Below are positions 36,812 to 45,846 of a DNA stretch of 64,000 nt, piece by piece. This DNA is from Paraglaciecola sp. MB-3u-78 (GTDB lineage Bacteria > Pseudomonadota > Gammaproteobacteria > Enterobacterales > Alteromonadaceae). The notes under the pieces were generated by a model. The model was not told the origin of the DNA, did not search any database, and worked only from the letters and a program-made list of their open reading frames with translations. The stretch's first letter is position 1; each line of letters begins with the position of its first letter. The position numbers and the translations under genes were made by a program. The stretch is taken from NCBI RefSeq assembly GCF_002835935.1, contig NZ_PJCF01000087.1, positions 218,397 through 282,396 of the forward strand, read 5' to 3'.

Positions 36812-38024
36812 CAGGGCAATCGCATTAAAATATTTGTAGCAGTTTCAGCAAGTAATCATTATCCCAACCTGCCATTTGCCGCTTAATCTTAATACCTACC
36901 TTATTATCATTATCTGACGTTAATAAATTCAAAGATATGTGGCGTAATATTGCCATGTTTTGATCTGCATATCCTTGACGAATTCGACAATGATCTTCGT
37001 CAAATGCCATATCTAATCTCCAGTGAAGATTATTCTCTACACCCCAATGAGCACGTACATAGTGAGCAAATTTCTCTGCATCGTTATGCTTAACGCTACT
37101 AATAAAGTATCGCGTTTCTTCTGACCATTCGTTCGCAAGAAATCTTCTTGATTTGACGCTAACAATACTGGCAAGGTGTGGGTGAGTATGATGCTCAGTA
37201 AGCCAGTCAATTCGGTTGCAGGAAGTCACTGTTCTTTCTTCAATACGGCCATGCCCTGAATCAATACTCTTATAAGTATTTAACGTGCCCTCATAACTTT
37301 TAGGGGTATTTTCAAAGAATAAAATCACATCATCATGTAGGGTGCTTTGATTTCCTTTCAGTGCGGTTAAATAATCAGCGCCTTTACTCACGATCAGTTC
37401 AGCCGATTTCTTTTGTGTGTTTAATGCATCGGTTGTGATGATACTGCCTGTGATGTCTAAGTTTTTGAGTAGGGAAGGTAAGGCGGTTATTTCATTCGAT
37501 TTTTCATCAACTTTCACTTGTCCAAGTGCCAGCTGATTATCATGTGACCATGCGCTAACCATATAAATAGCTGATTTATTAGATGACTTATCATGAGTGC
37601 GTCGAAGGCATTTACCGTCAATAGCGATCACATCGCCCGTGACATTTTTTACTATCTCTTTGATCCAGCTAGAAAAACAGGTTTGAAATTGCTCAGGATC
37701 AATTAAGGAAAAAATACGTCCCAAAGTATCATGAGACGGAATACCATTTTCTAGGGATAAATATTGTTCAAACCAAGTGCGTTTAATGTTGGCAAATTTT
37801 TCAATGGCAACCCAGCCATCACAGCCACAGATAACGGCACATAGGGTAATAAAAAAGATGTCATCTAATTTATGTAATTGTTTTCTTAGAAGACGAGGAT
37901 CTTCAATGTCTTTGAAATGTTCGATAAGTGTGGGCTTGTATTTGGTCATATTACGTCGCGTAAAGCGAAGTAATAGATCAAATTAGGGGATCTGTGTCAA
38001 GCCATTTTTAATGCGATTGCCCTG
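36812..38024 (-). mobile_element. Complete ISAs1-family element with 10-bp target duplication
   Basis: The 1213-bp element is bounded by an inverted repeat: CAGGGCAATCGCATTAAAA from 36812 and its complement ending at 38024. The flanking direct repeats AGAAAGTAGA lie at 36802-36811 and 38025-38034, a perfect 10-bp target copy. One transposase gene fills it. Intact ends and target copies imply a recent insertion into the TonB-dependent receptor gene. Confidence 0.95.
36825..37949 (-). CDS. ISAs1-family transposase
   Basis: A 374-aa transposase of the ISAs1 (H-repeat-associated) family. The N-terminus has LIEHFKDIEDPRLLRKQLHK and CAVICGCDGWVAIEKFA. The DDE-type core has DVIAIDGKCLRRTHD, DITGSIITTDALNTQK and HWGVENNLHWRLDMAFDEDH. 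It is full length and appears intact. It is the only gene of the element. Confidence 0.96.
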   Translation of the reverse strand: MTKYKPTLIEHFKDIEDPRLLRKQLHKLDDIFFITLCAVICGCDGWVAIEKFANIKRTWFEQYLSLENGIPSHDTLGRIFSLIDPEQFQTCFSSWIKEIVKNVTGDVIAIDGKCLRRTHDKSSNKSAIYMVSAWSHDNQLALGQVKVDEKSNEITALPSLLKNLDITGSIITTDALNTQKKSAELIVSKGADYLTALKGNQSTLHDDVILFFENTPKSYEGTLNTYKSIDSGHGRIEERTVTSCNRIDWLTEHHTHPHLASIVSVKSRRFLANEWSEETRYFISSVKHNDAEKFAHYVRAHWGVENNLHWRLDMAFDEDHCRIRQGYADQNMAILRHISLNLLTSDNDNKVGIKIKRQMAGWDNDYLLKLLQIF

Positions 38025-39042
38025 AGAAAGTAGAGGTTGAGGTATCTGTAGAAGTAGTTGATGGTTGCTCGGTTTCAACTTCTACGTCACGAGGGTTAAA
38101 CATCACATAGTAGAATAATTTATCTTGGATTAATGCACCGCTAGCCCAAATATTACCTTGCAGGGAGTCACGCTCTGTCTCGTTATTGATTTCATGCAAT
38201 ATGCCACCGTCTTGGAATACTTGATCGCGATCTGAACGCAAAGAGCCTGGTTCATAATAAAGGTTCACTCCTGCATGAAATTCATTTGAACCCTTTTTAG
38301 TCGTGGCATTAACTACGCCCCCCAAAGCTCGCCCATATTCAGCTCCAAAACCACCCGCTTTTACTTCAAATGAGTCATACATATCAAATGGAACAGAACT
38401 TCCACCCAAACCCTTGCGGAAGTTTGTGATATTTAATCCATTTATATAAAATGCATTTTCAGCTAAAGATGAACCGCCAAATGATACGAAACCGGGGTTC
38501 CCTTCAATAGCTGAGCCTTCACCAAACGAACCATCACCGAATGCAGTGCCAGGTGCCAATAAAGCAACAGATGATAAATCGCGCGCAATCGGTACTCTGG
38601 TTAACAATTCTTGATCAACTATGGTTAATGATTCAGAAGAGCTAATGTCTATAACCATAACAGCGGCACCTGTTACTTCAATTCGTTCCATATTCGAATC
38701 GCTGGTCAACGCAACGTTGATGTTTGTCTTACCACTGTTACTAACAACAAGTCCTTCTTGCTTAGATAATAAGTAGCCATCTTTCGATGCTTCCATTGTG
38801 TAGTTACCTGCTGGTAACAGTGGAAAACGAAATACACCGTCACTATCAGATAGTACAGTTCTTGAAAGTCCAGTATTTACATTAACTATCGTAACCGATA
38901 CACCACCCAACTTATCTCCTGACGAGTTAATTGAGTTACCATTAATAAACCCTGAGTCTGAGGCAAGTGCTGGCATTGCCATACCCAAGGATGCAACAAC
39001 GGCTAACGCCGTTAGACTTCTTCTAAATGTAATTTTTCCCAT
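38025..39042 (-). pseudogene. TonB-dependent receptor, N-terminal part (Oar-like)
   Basis: The N-terminal 339 residues of the interrupted receptor. A signal peptide (1-27, MAMPALA-SDSGF) is followed by a carboxypeptidase-regulatory-like beta domain (SVTIVNVNTGLSRTVLSDSD). The plug domain carries VPIARDLSSVALLAPGTAFG and YGRALGGVVNATTKKGSNEF. This domain order is that of Oar-type receptors. The frame now runs into the IS and ends at 38008 after a short foreign tail. It may be exported but cannot form a barrel. Confidence 0.9.
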
Positions 39043-39344
39043 GGAAAACTCCCTGATTTGTATTTTTAGTTATAAATGACCGATTTACTGCGGATGCAGC
39101 TTGGCGATGATCTGACGTTATCAAAAAGTTCAATTGGGAAGCTGGCTTAGGGATGAACATGACGAACAGTGTGTCTAAAACAGAATTAGCTGGGGATGGA
39201 ATTTTACGTTATTAAATTAAACGAACAAAAAAATAGTGTGAATAAATGCATAAATTGTTGGGAAGTAAGTGAGTGCTTAATCTAAGTATCATTGAAATAA
39301 TACAGGGTTAAATACACTCACTTGTGGAAAGTCATATTAGCCTT
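39043..39344. other. Upstream region of the TonB-dependent receptor
   Basis: About 300 bp, AT-rich, with no credible gene. It must carry the receptor promoter on the minus strand. No further structure is evident. Confidence 0.4.
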
Positions 39345-39659
39345 CTATAACTTAGCTAATAATGCTTCGTAATTGACACCACTTTTACGAGCCATAAATT
39401 TAGCCGTATTTTGTGCTTTATTCACTAATGCAAAGGTCACTGGGTCATAACCGTTACAGACTAAACCTTGACTAATTGTTCTGGCTTTGATGCCGCTTCT
39501 TTTGATTGCACGATTCACTTTAAGTTTGCTATCACTTTTAATTGCTTCACATATTTTGACCAAGTGCGTTTCAATGTTTTTGTCAATATTATTAGCTTGC
39601 GCACTGCCAGCTAAAAGAATGCCTGCGGTTAATAGGCTGGCGATAATGATTTTTTTCAT
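39345..39659 (-). CDS. DUF3718 small periplasmic protein
   Basis: A 104-aa protein with a signal peptide (1-22, LAGSAQA-NNIDK). The mature part has CEAIKSDSKLKVNRAIKRSG and LVCNGYDPVTFALVN, which match the DUF3718 family found in Shewanella and Alteromonas relatives. Two cysteines (ICEAI and LVCNG) could form a disulfide. Function is unknown. It is a single-gene unit. Confidence 0.82.
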   Translation of the reverse strand: MKKIIIASLLTAGILLAGSAQANNIDKNIETHLVKICEAIKSDSKLKVNRAIKRSGIKARTISQGLVCNGYDPVTFALVNKAQNTAKFMARKSGVNYEALLAKL

Positions 39660-39906
39660 GATGTATCACCTTGTGTTAGTTACATTTTGCATGATTGCAA
39701 GTACATGCTTAATGTAGAGGGGAAGATGATTTAAGGAGGGCTAAAAAAGACTAGGCACGGCCAAATGCGACTAAGCGACCAACTAACAACTCTCAGCGAT
39801 AAACTATCGTTGTAAATCATCGATTAATCCTATTTGGCGTTATTTTGTTACATTGAGGGAGTGAGAGAATGAGTACAACTATTCATCTGAGCGTTTTTAA
39901 AGATAT

Positions 39907-39937
39907 AAAAAAACCCTGATAACAGGGCTTTTTTTTA
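39907..39937. terminator. Bidirectional rho-independent terminator
   Basis: The stem CCCTG-ATAA-CAGGG is flanked by A7 on the left and T8 on the right, so it can work in both directions. It lies 19 bp past the stop of the minus-strand gene ending at 39956. Confidence 0.85.
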
Positions 39938-39955
39938 GTTAATTTGCCAGCCTAA

Positions 39956-40297
39956 CTAAAAGGCGTTTTCCTGATGGATTTTAATAAACAATGATGTGCC
40001 ATGTTTGCTGTAATCCACTTTATATTCTTTACCATTTATGGTTTGCACAAATAACAAGATTTTTTCTTCACAAAATACGTCAATACTCGTGAGATCGACC
40101 AGCTCCATATCTTGTAGTTTTGCATCGCGTTTGTTATCTGGCACTTTCCCAGCAAATTCTTTGATGCCTTTATGGGTAACAACAACGGCTGGATAATCCT
40201 CACCGTTAATAATAAGTAAGTCTAATTTTCGTAATTTATGAATTAGGGTATTGCGACCACTTACTAAAAATGGTTTCTCGGTCATTTTAATCTCCAT
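39956..40297 (-). CDS. Hypothetical protein, 113 aa
   Basis: Not recognised. A soluble, charged protein with alternating beta-like segments, such as DLLIINGEDYPAVVVTHKGI and KILLFVQTINGKEYKVDYSK. There is no signal peptide. A start at M5 (MTEKPFLVSG) is equally possible. It is followed by a strong terminator, which supports it as a real transcription unit. Confidence 0.6.
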   Translation of the reverse strand: MEIKMTEKPFLVSGRNTLIHKLRKLDLLIINGEDYPAVVVTHKGIKEFAGKVPDNKRDAKLQDMELVDLTSIDVFCEEKILLFVQTINGKEYKVDYSKHGTSLFIKIHQENAF

Positions 40298-40399
40298 TGA
40301 AAATGGTCTAAATATATCTTAGTCTAACTTTAAGACGATACCAAAGTTCTTTTACCCTTGCACCTCTTTGTTTTCATGCAATCAGGGTGACTTGAGAGG

Positions 40400-41509
40400 C
40401 TAATTTACATTTGAATTTAAAAACTGACGGTCGGTCAAGCTATTCAAAAAAGCAATCAGATCTTGTTTTTGTTGTAATTGCAGGTCGAAACCAGCTATAA
40501 AAGCACTTTTCAAAGGGTTAGTGGTTCCATGTCCTCTTCCTCCCGCGGCATAAAACTCAATCACATCCTCTAAAGTGGCCAAACTTCCATCATGCATATA
40601 AGGAGCACTCACCTCTACGTTACGCAATGTGGGCGCTCTGAACTTACCCATATCCTGGGGTTGCAAAGTGACTTCAATCAATCCTTGATCATAAACAGGA
40701 TAAGCACCTTTAGCATCAATATTGTACAAACCCGTGTTGTGAAAAGGTCGTAAATCTAACCTCTGATTCTCATGTTGACTTGACTGACTAAAGTTGAAAC
40801 CTCCATGACAATGAAAACACTCCACTTTTTCCGAGAAAAACAACTTCATGCCTCTTTTAGCAGCATCAGACATGGCATCATCATTATTTTGATAGGCATA
40901 CCCATCAAATGGCGAGGCAAAGCTAGTTAAGCTTCTGACATAACTGGCAAGTGCTTTTACCATTCGGTCAAAGTCCGCATTACTATCATCAAACGCATGT
41001 TCGAACAGCTTTGCATAGCTCTGATTTTTAAATCGTTGCAATACTTCATTTTCATGACCGGTAATACCTAACTCAATCGGGTTTTCAGAAAACATCGGAA
41101 TAAGAATTTGCTGCTCTAACTGATCCAGCCCTGAATGAGCCCATGTCAGGTTGCTGTTGTAAGCCACATTAACTAAGGATTGAGTATTACGCCGGTGTCT
41201 TTGACCTGTTGAGCCTACTGCCGTTTTTTTTGGTTCGGAAAAAGCAAAAGCCGGCTGATGGCAACTGGCGCAGGCAGTTGATTGATTAAAAGATAAATTT
41301 ACATCAAAAAACAACGCCTTACCCAAAGCCACTTTTGCAGCTGACATAGGATTGTCCTTGGGTACTAAAGGCCTTGGAAAACCTTTAGGTAAGGTCCAAT
41401 CATATTCTTGTTGATTAAGTTGCGGCGGTTCACAAGCAAATAAAAAGCTACTCAAAATAAGATAAGAGGCAGCGTGTAATGACCTAACTGTGGACAAGTT
41501 TAGTGCCAT
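40400..41509 (-). CDS. Di-heme c-type peroxidase-like protein (MbnH-type)
   Basis: A 369-aa lipoprotein-like protein (signal ending SSFLFAC-EPPQ). It has two heme c sites: TACASCHQPAFAF and VECFHCHGGFNF. GKALFFDVNLSFNQS and KFRAPTLRNVEVSAPYMHDG are signatures of the cytochrome c peroxidase/MauG superfamily. In the MbnH/MbnP pair the di-heme enzyme oxidises a tryptophan of MbnP to kynurenine, creating a copper site. It overlaps the MbnP-like gene by 10 bases, supporting the pairing. Confidence 0.88.
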   Translation of the reverse strand: MALNLSTVRSLHAASYLILSSFLFACEPPQLNQQEYDWTLPKGFPRPLVPKDNPMSAAKVALGKALFFDVNLSFNQSTACASCHQPAFAFSEPKKTAVGSTGQRHRRNTQSLVNVAYNSNLTWAHSGLDQLEQQILIPMFSENPIELGITGHENEVLQRFKNQSYAKLFEHAFDDSNADFDRMVKALASYVRSLTSFASPFDGYAYQNNDDAMSDAAKRGMKLFFSEKVECFHCHGGFNFSQSSQHENQRLDLRPFHNTGLYNIDAKGAYPVYDQGLIEVTLQPQDMGKFRAPTLRNVEVSAPYMHDGSLATLEDVIEFYAAGGRGHGTTNPLKSAFIAGFDLQLQQKQDLIAFLNSLTDRQFLNSNVN

Positions 41510-42381
41510 TCAAAAACATCTTGGGTTTTCAAGTTAGACATTAAAATGGAGCAACTATCTTGGCCTAATTGAAACAAACAAGAATCATTGTTTTGCATCG
41601 ATATATTGGCAATAAGCCTATCTATGTGCATAACAAGTGTTGTTCCGTTATGCTTTTTATCCAACTGAAAGTCGACTCTATTGGGTTGTACACATTCACT
41701 TTGTGGAGAGCGCATAGTTGAAACAGCAGTGCACCCTAAACTGCCTAAATGAAATACCCAGTTTTTGTCAGAAGCTTGTAAATCTAATCGAAAAAATTTG
41801 TGCCCCGATCGCCAAGACCAAAACATGCTCGGCAGGTTTAACGGCGAAGGTTGCATTAAAGGGTTTTGATGATTTAACTCAAAAGGCACGGCAAGGGTAA
41901 AAGAAAGCTGTTTTGATGCATCAAGATCAACTGGCAATAAAAATTGCAGGGAATCATTGCTTTTAAGGGTTTCTGAAGCGCCAGAATCTTCTGGCACAGG
42001 TATATTTTCATCTTCTGATTTTGGAGCACAGTCATTCAAATTAGGTTGGATCAAGACCACATTATCTGTTTGCCAAGGTGTTGAACTTAATTGCGGTTCA
42101 TAAACGGTCGCTTCGTCATATAATTTAACGTTACTAATAAAAAAGGCTAATTGCTGGATAGACCAAACTTGCTGATGACTGTCAAAGGCATTGCAATTTA
42201 GAGGGCTTCCATTGTGCCAAATTTCAACCTCTATACTTTCCACATCATTTAATCTAGAACAGCTACCCATAAACACAGTCAAAAAGCCTAATAACAAAAA
42301 CCCCAAGGTTTTTTTTACCCCTTTGCTGGACAAAAAATTTGATCTATAGAGTCTAAAAGGTAAGGTGTAATCAGGCTTCAT
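41500..42381 (-). CDS. MbnP-type copper-binding protein (TIGR04052-like)
   Basis: From ATG 42381 the product (MKPDYTLPFR...) is 293 aa; the frame is open to 42438. A lipoprotein signal, LLLGFLTVFMGSC, is followed by IEVEIWHNGSPLNCNAF, QLAFFISNVKLYD, GHKFFRLDLQAS and the paired-Cys segments SLGCTAVSTMRSPQSECVQP and DSCLFQLGQDSC. This is the four-Cys partner of the so-called metallo-mystery pair. It probably binds copper after modification by the adjacent di-heme enzyme. Its start lies about 8-20 bp from the start of the divergent gene, leaving almost no promoter space. Confidence 0.82.
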   Translation of the reverse strand: MKPDYTLPFRLYRSNFLSSKGVKKTLGFLLLGFLTVFMGSCSRLNDVESIEVEIWHNGSPLNCNAFDSHQQVWSIQQLAFFISNVKLYDEATVYEPQLSSTPWQTDNVVLIQPNLNDCAPKSEDENIPVPEDSGASETLKSNDSLQFLLPVDLDASKQLSFTLAVPFELNHQNPLMQPSPLNLPSMFWSWRSGHKFFRLDLQASDKNWVFHLGSLGCTAVSTMRSPQSECVQPNRVDFQLDKKHNGTTLVMHIDRLIANISMQNNDSCLFQLGQDSCSILMSNLKTQDVFEWH

Positions 42382-42400
42382 ATTAATAGTGATAATTTTC

Positions 42401-45133
42401 ATGGGATATTTTATTGGCGTCATAATGATACTGGCCATGGGGTACAGTCAAGGCGTTCAAGCACATGCAGAACATGATAAAGCCCGTTTTGTTGCCAATA
42501 ACGGAGCAGATCATGGAAACTGTAACAATAGATTTAGACCATGTAAAACAGTGACTTATGCCTCACAAAAAGCGAATAAAGGGGATACGATTTTAGTGGC
42601 TCAGGGGGAATATATAATTGAATCTGAGCAAGACTTATTGTATTTCACTGGTCAAATTGTCCCCGTTTTGGGTGGGTTTAATCAAGTTGAACAATATCAG
42701 GGGCAAAATCCCGATACCTACCTAACCACGGTTTCAGGTGTGCCAGGGGAATACGCCGAACAACTGAGGCAACAAGGCTTTCACGTTATACGTGACACCA
42801 AAGGCTTAACAAAGTTAAGTTTACAAGGCAAAGGCCTTAACATTTCTCAATTACAATTGATGCAGAAAAAGCAAGCCAATAGCACATGTATTGACGGTAG
42901 CGCGGACGGTTTTGACTGCAATAACATGTCATTACTTGCACATATTCCTTTGTCTGACTTCCCCAGCAAGCCTACGTCAGCCAACGACATATGGGGGCAT
43001 GTAGACCTAAATACTGAAAAAGAATACGCCATTATCGGGCTCAGAAATGCTGTGGCTGTAGTCGATGTCACGACACCCACTTCACCCGAAGTAATAGGGA
43101 GTATCTCAGGCTTGTCCTCCACTTGGAGAGATATCAAAGTGTACCAATATTTTGATACGTCCACCTTAAGATGGCAGGCCTATGCTTATGCCACCACTGA
43201 GGCCAATGAAGGTTTATCTATCATCGATTTAAACGATCTAGAAAATGGCATTTCAGTGGTGAGACGGCAAACCACAGACAGCACCGCCCACAATATATAT
43301 ATCAGTAATCTGGATTATGGGCTAAATATCCCTTTAGCCGGTCAAGTGCCTGCAGTACATATTTTAGGATCCAACAACTTTGCCGGTGCGTTCCGTTCGT
43401 ACTCATTATCTGATCCTGAGACATTAGGATCGACCTATACTAACGCCTCCAGCACTCGAAACGATTACACTCACGATGCGACATCACTTACTATCAATGA
43501 TGCACGAGCCCAAACCGACTGTGTTCAAGCCAATAATACCGACTGTTTGGTAATACTAGATTTTAACGAAGACAATCTCAGAGTGTGGGATCACACTGAT
43601 AAAAATCAGGCCATTGAGCTAGGTTCAAGCTCGTACCCCAATGCTGAATATACGCATTCTGGTTGGTGGAGCGAAGATAAACAATATGTCATCGTTCATG
43701 ATGAACTTGACGAACAAACACATGGTCTCAATACCACCTTAAACATTTTTGATATCAGTAGTTTGAGCACACCAACCTTAGTTGGCACCTGGTCTGGCCC
43801 GACTCGCGCAATCGATCATAATGGTTTTGTGCGCGGCAATCGTTATTACATGTCTAACTACGAACGCGGTCTAACCGTTCTTGATATTACCGACCCTAGC
43901 GACCCAGTTGAAGTAGGTTTTTTCGATACCTATCCCGTGTCAGACAACGCTGCATTTAATGGCGCATGGGGAGTCTATCCCTTTTTGCCTAGTGGCAATA
44001 TTTTGGTGAGCGATATCAACAGCGGTTTATACATTATTCACGACCAAACATTAGAAAACGATACCGGTAATATCGCCTTTGATCCCAAACAACGCCAAGT
44101 AGATGAAGGCCAGAGCGTCAGCATTGTCGTCACTAAAACCGGAAATGGTGCCAGTACTGTCAGTTATGAAATAGTACCGGGTTCAGCTGGTTTAGAAGAC
44201 GTGATGCTAACAACAGGTGAATTACAATGGACAACCAACGACACTCAGCCTCAAAATATTACCCTACAAACAAATAACGACGCCCTCGACGAAATCACCG
44301 AAAGCGTTTTTATACGATTATTCAATCCTAGAAATGGTGCCACCTTAGTGAATCCAAGCATCACCACAGTGCAAATCATCGATGCGTTACAGCAAGGTCA
44401 AATCGTATTTTCGACAGATGAGATAACTGTAAAAGAAACTGATGGATCAGTGCAGATAGCCGTAACACGTCAAGGAGGCAGTGATGGTATTGTCAATGTG
44501 GAATATGTTGTTAGCTCAGGCTCAGCAATACTAGGTACAGATGCCAATCCAGCCAGCGGCACACTTGAATGGTTAGACGGCGATAATACTGACCAACACA
44601 TCGAGATATTCCTAATTGATGACAACGAAACTGAAGCACAAGAATCACTTGTATTAACTCTCACCGCAATTACATCAAACGCACTAGGCAATCAATCTAC
44701 TTTACACATAGTGATCCGTGACGATGAATCAAATCAAGCACCTATAGCAACAGCCGGTGACGACTCTGAAGTCAATACAAGGCAAAACGTCACACTTGCT
44801 GGCATGGGCAGCGACCCCGAAGAGCAGCCTCTGAATTACCTGTGGCAACAAATATCAGGCACTAATGTCACAATCAACAATGAAAATAATCCACAGGCCA
44901 ATTTTACCGCGCCAAGTACTGCTGGCACTTTGACGTTCTCACTTACCATCACAGATGATTTTGGCTTAGCTAGCTCTGATAACGTTAACGTGACGGTGAT
45001 AGCATCAGTACAAACAACAGACACCTCATCTGGAGGCGGAAGCATAGATTACTGGTTACTTATCAGCCTATTATCCATAATACTCATAGGTAACAACATA
45101 ATCAGTAGACCTCACAGGATACAAAAAATCTAA
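42401..45133 (+). CDS. Choice-of-anchor B surface protein with Calx-beta domains
   Basis: ATG 42401 (GTG 42389 is also possible) gives about 910 aa with a signal peptide (MILAMGYSQGVQAHA-EHDKA). The first part resembles a pectate-lyase-like repeat opening (FRPCKTVTYASQKANKGDTI). Next comes the choice-of-anchor B/LVIVD propeller (SLLAHIPLSDFPSKP, NAVAVVDVTTPTSPEVIGSI, HDATSLTINDARAQTDC). Two Calx-beta domains follow (about 570-670 and 675-780), then a PKD/REJ-type domain (GDDSEVNTRQNVTLAGMGSD). The end, SSGGGSIDYWLLISLLSIIL plus a basic tail, looks like a GlyGly-CTERM signal for rhombosortase. Confidence 0.82.
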   Translation: MGYFIGVIMILAMGYSQGVQAHAEHDKARFVANNGADHGNCNNRFRPCKTVTYASQKANKGDTILVAQGEYIIESEQDLLYFTGQIVPVLGGFNQVEQYQGQNPDTYLTTVSGVPGEYAEQLRQQGFHVIRDTKGLTKLSLQGKGLNISQLQLMQKKQANSTCIDGSADGFDCNNMSLLAHIPLSDFPSKPTSANDIWGHVDLNTEKEYAIIGLRNAVAVVDVTTPTSPEVIGSISGLSSTWRDIKVYQYFDTSTLRWQAYAYATTEANEGLSIIDLNDLENGISVVRRQTTDSTAHNIYISNLDYGLNIPLAGQVPAVHILGSNNFAGAFRSYSLSDPETLGSTYTNASSTRNDYTHDATSLTINDARAQTDCVQANNTDCLVILDFNEDNLRVWDHTDKNQAIELGSSSYPNAEYTHSGWWSEDKQYVIVHDELDEQTHGLNTTLNIFDISSLSTPTLVGTWSGPTRAIDHNGFVRGNRYYMSNYERGLTVLDITDPSDPVEVGFFDTYPVSDNAAFNGAWGVYPFLPSGNILVSDINSGLYIIHDQTLENDTGNIAFDPKQRQVDEGQSVSIVVTKTGNGASTVSYEIVPGSAGLEDVMLTTGELQWTTNDTQPQNITLQTNNDALDEITESVFIRLFNPRNGATLVNPSITTVQIIDALQQGQIVFSTDEITVKETDGSVQIAVTRQGGSDGIVNVEYVVSSGSAILGTDANPASGTLEWLDGDNTDQHIEIFLIDDNETEAQESLVLTLTAITSNALGNQSTLHIVIRDDESNQAPIATAGDDSEVNTRQNVTLAGMGSDPEEQPLNYLWQQISGTNVTINNENNPQANFTAPSTAGTLTFSLTITDDFGLASSDNVNVTVIASVQTTDTSSGGGSIDYWLLISLLSIILIGNNIISRPHRIQKI

Positions 45134-45388
45134 AGTAGAGAAATACTAAAAGTCACAAATCGAAGCCATGACAAATTGGCCAGTAACAAAATGCTAAACC
45201 TGATGATGAATACGCTCAAATAAAGAGCCAAGGTCACCATCGACGTACAATAATTAGGCAATTGAATTATAAATTGCCAATTCTTGCAATATCAGGCACG
45301 CCAAGGTGATGACAAGTCCCTAAAAACTGCTTATACTGCGCGTCGTTTTCGATATCAAGAATTCGAAAATAAGTTCAACACAGTAAAT

Positions 45389-45465
45389 GGCCCTTTAGCT
45401 CAGTTGGTTAGAGCATACGACTCATAATCGTCAGGTCCCCTGTTCGAGTCAGGGAAGGGCCACCA
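45389..45465 (+). tRNA. tRNA-Ile2 (CAU anticodon, lysidine type), CCA encoded
   Basis: A 77-nt cloverleaf with acceptor GGCCCTT/AAGGGCC, A73 and an encoded CCA. The D arm is GCTCAGTTGGTTAGAGC, the anticodon loop CTCATAA carries CAT at 45423-45425, and the T arm is CCCTGTTCGAGTCAGGG. The acceptor and anticodon stem match bacterial tRNA-Ile2, which reads AUA after TilS modification, better than elongator tRNA-Met. The outermost anticodon-stem pair (T27, C43) is a mismatch. Confidence 0.88.
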
Positions 45466-45781
45466 TTTTTCTGTTACAAATCATCGAGTTACCTCCACAC
45501 CCGCCGACTTATAGATTTCGGGTCTCACTGAAACTCATCTGAAAAACCACCTTTTTACCAATTTTGTCCTCAGACACCCACTGTGGGATTTTGATCTCTG
45601 CCCATCACTGACGTACTCGGCCAGCGAACGTTTGCCTCAGCGCACAACAGCGGAGCTCTCAGGGTAGGTTTTGTGCCGGATCCCTGGATCCGTGGTAGGT
45701 TGCTGAGATTTGCACGTTTACGTTGTGGCACACTCGAAGTCAGAACACGATTATTTACCGATAAGAACAGTTTAACTAAAA
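45466..45781. other. Intergenic DNA between tRNA and the RCC1-repeat gene
   Basis: About 315 bp with only a dubious minus-strand frame (45570-45800). A short palindrome, GGATCCCTGGATCC (45679-45692), is visible. It contains no recognised gene or att-like copy of the tRNA end. Confidence 0.4.
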
Positions 45782-45787
45782 TAAAAA

Positions 45788-45846
45788 AAGGCCAATTCAT
45801 GTTACTGAGATGACCTTTTCTGTTTGCTTTACAGCTTATTGGCCTT
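45788..45846 (-). terminator. Terminator-like long hairpin after RCC1 gene 1
   Basis: Arms TTGGCCTT (45839-45846) and AAGGCCAA (45788-45795) pair across 43 bases. On the minus strand they are followed by TTTTTTAT. The same structure occurs after the paralogous gene, so it is conserved. The long loop makes it weaker than a textbook terminator. Confidence 0.5.

Noticed and set aside
45570..45800. A 76-aa minus-strand frame between the tRNA and the RCC1 gene
   Set aside because: No ribosome-binding site, odd composition, and it overlaps the conserved hairpin downstream of the RCC1 gene.
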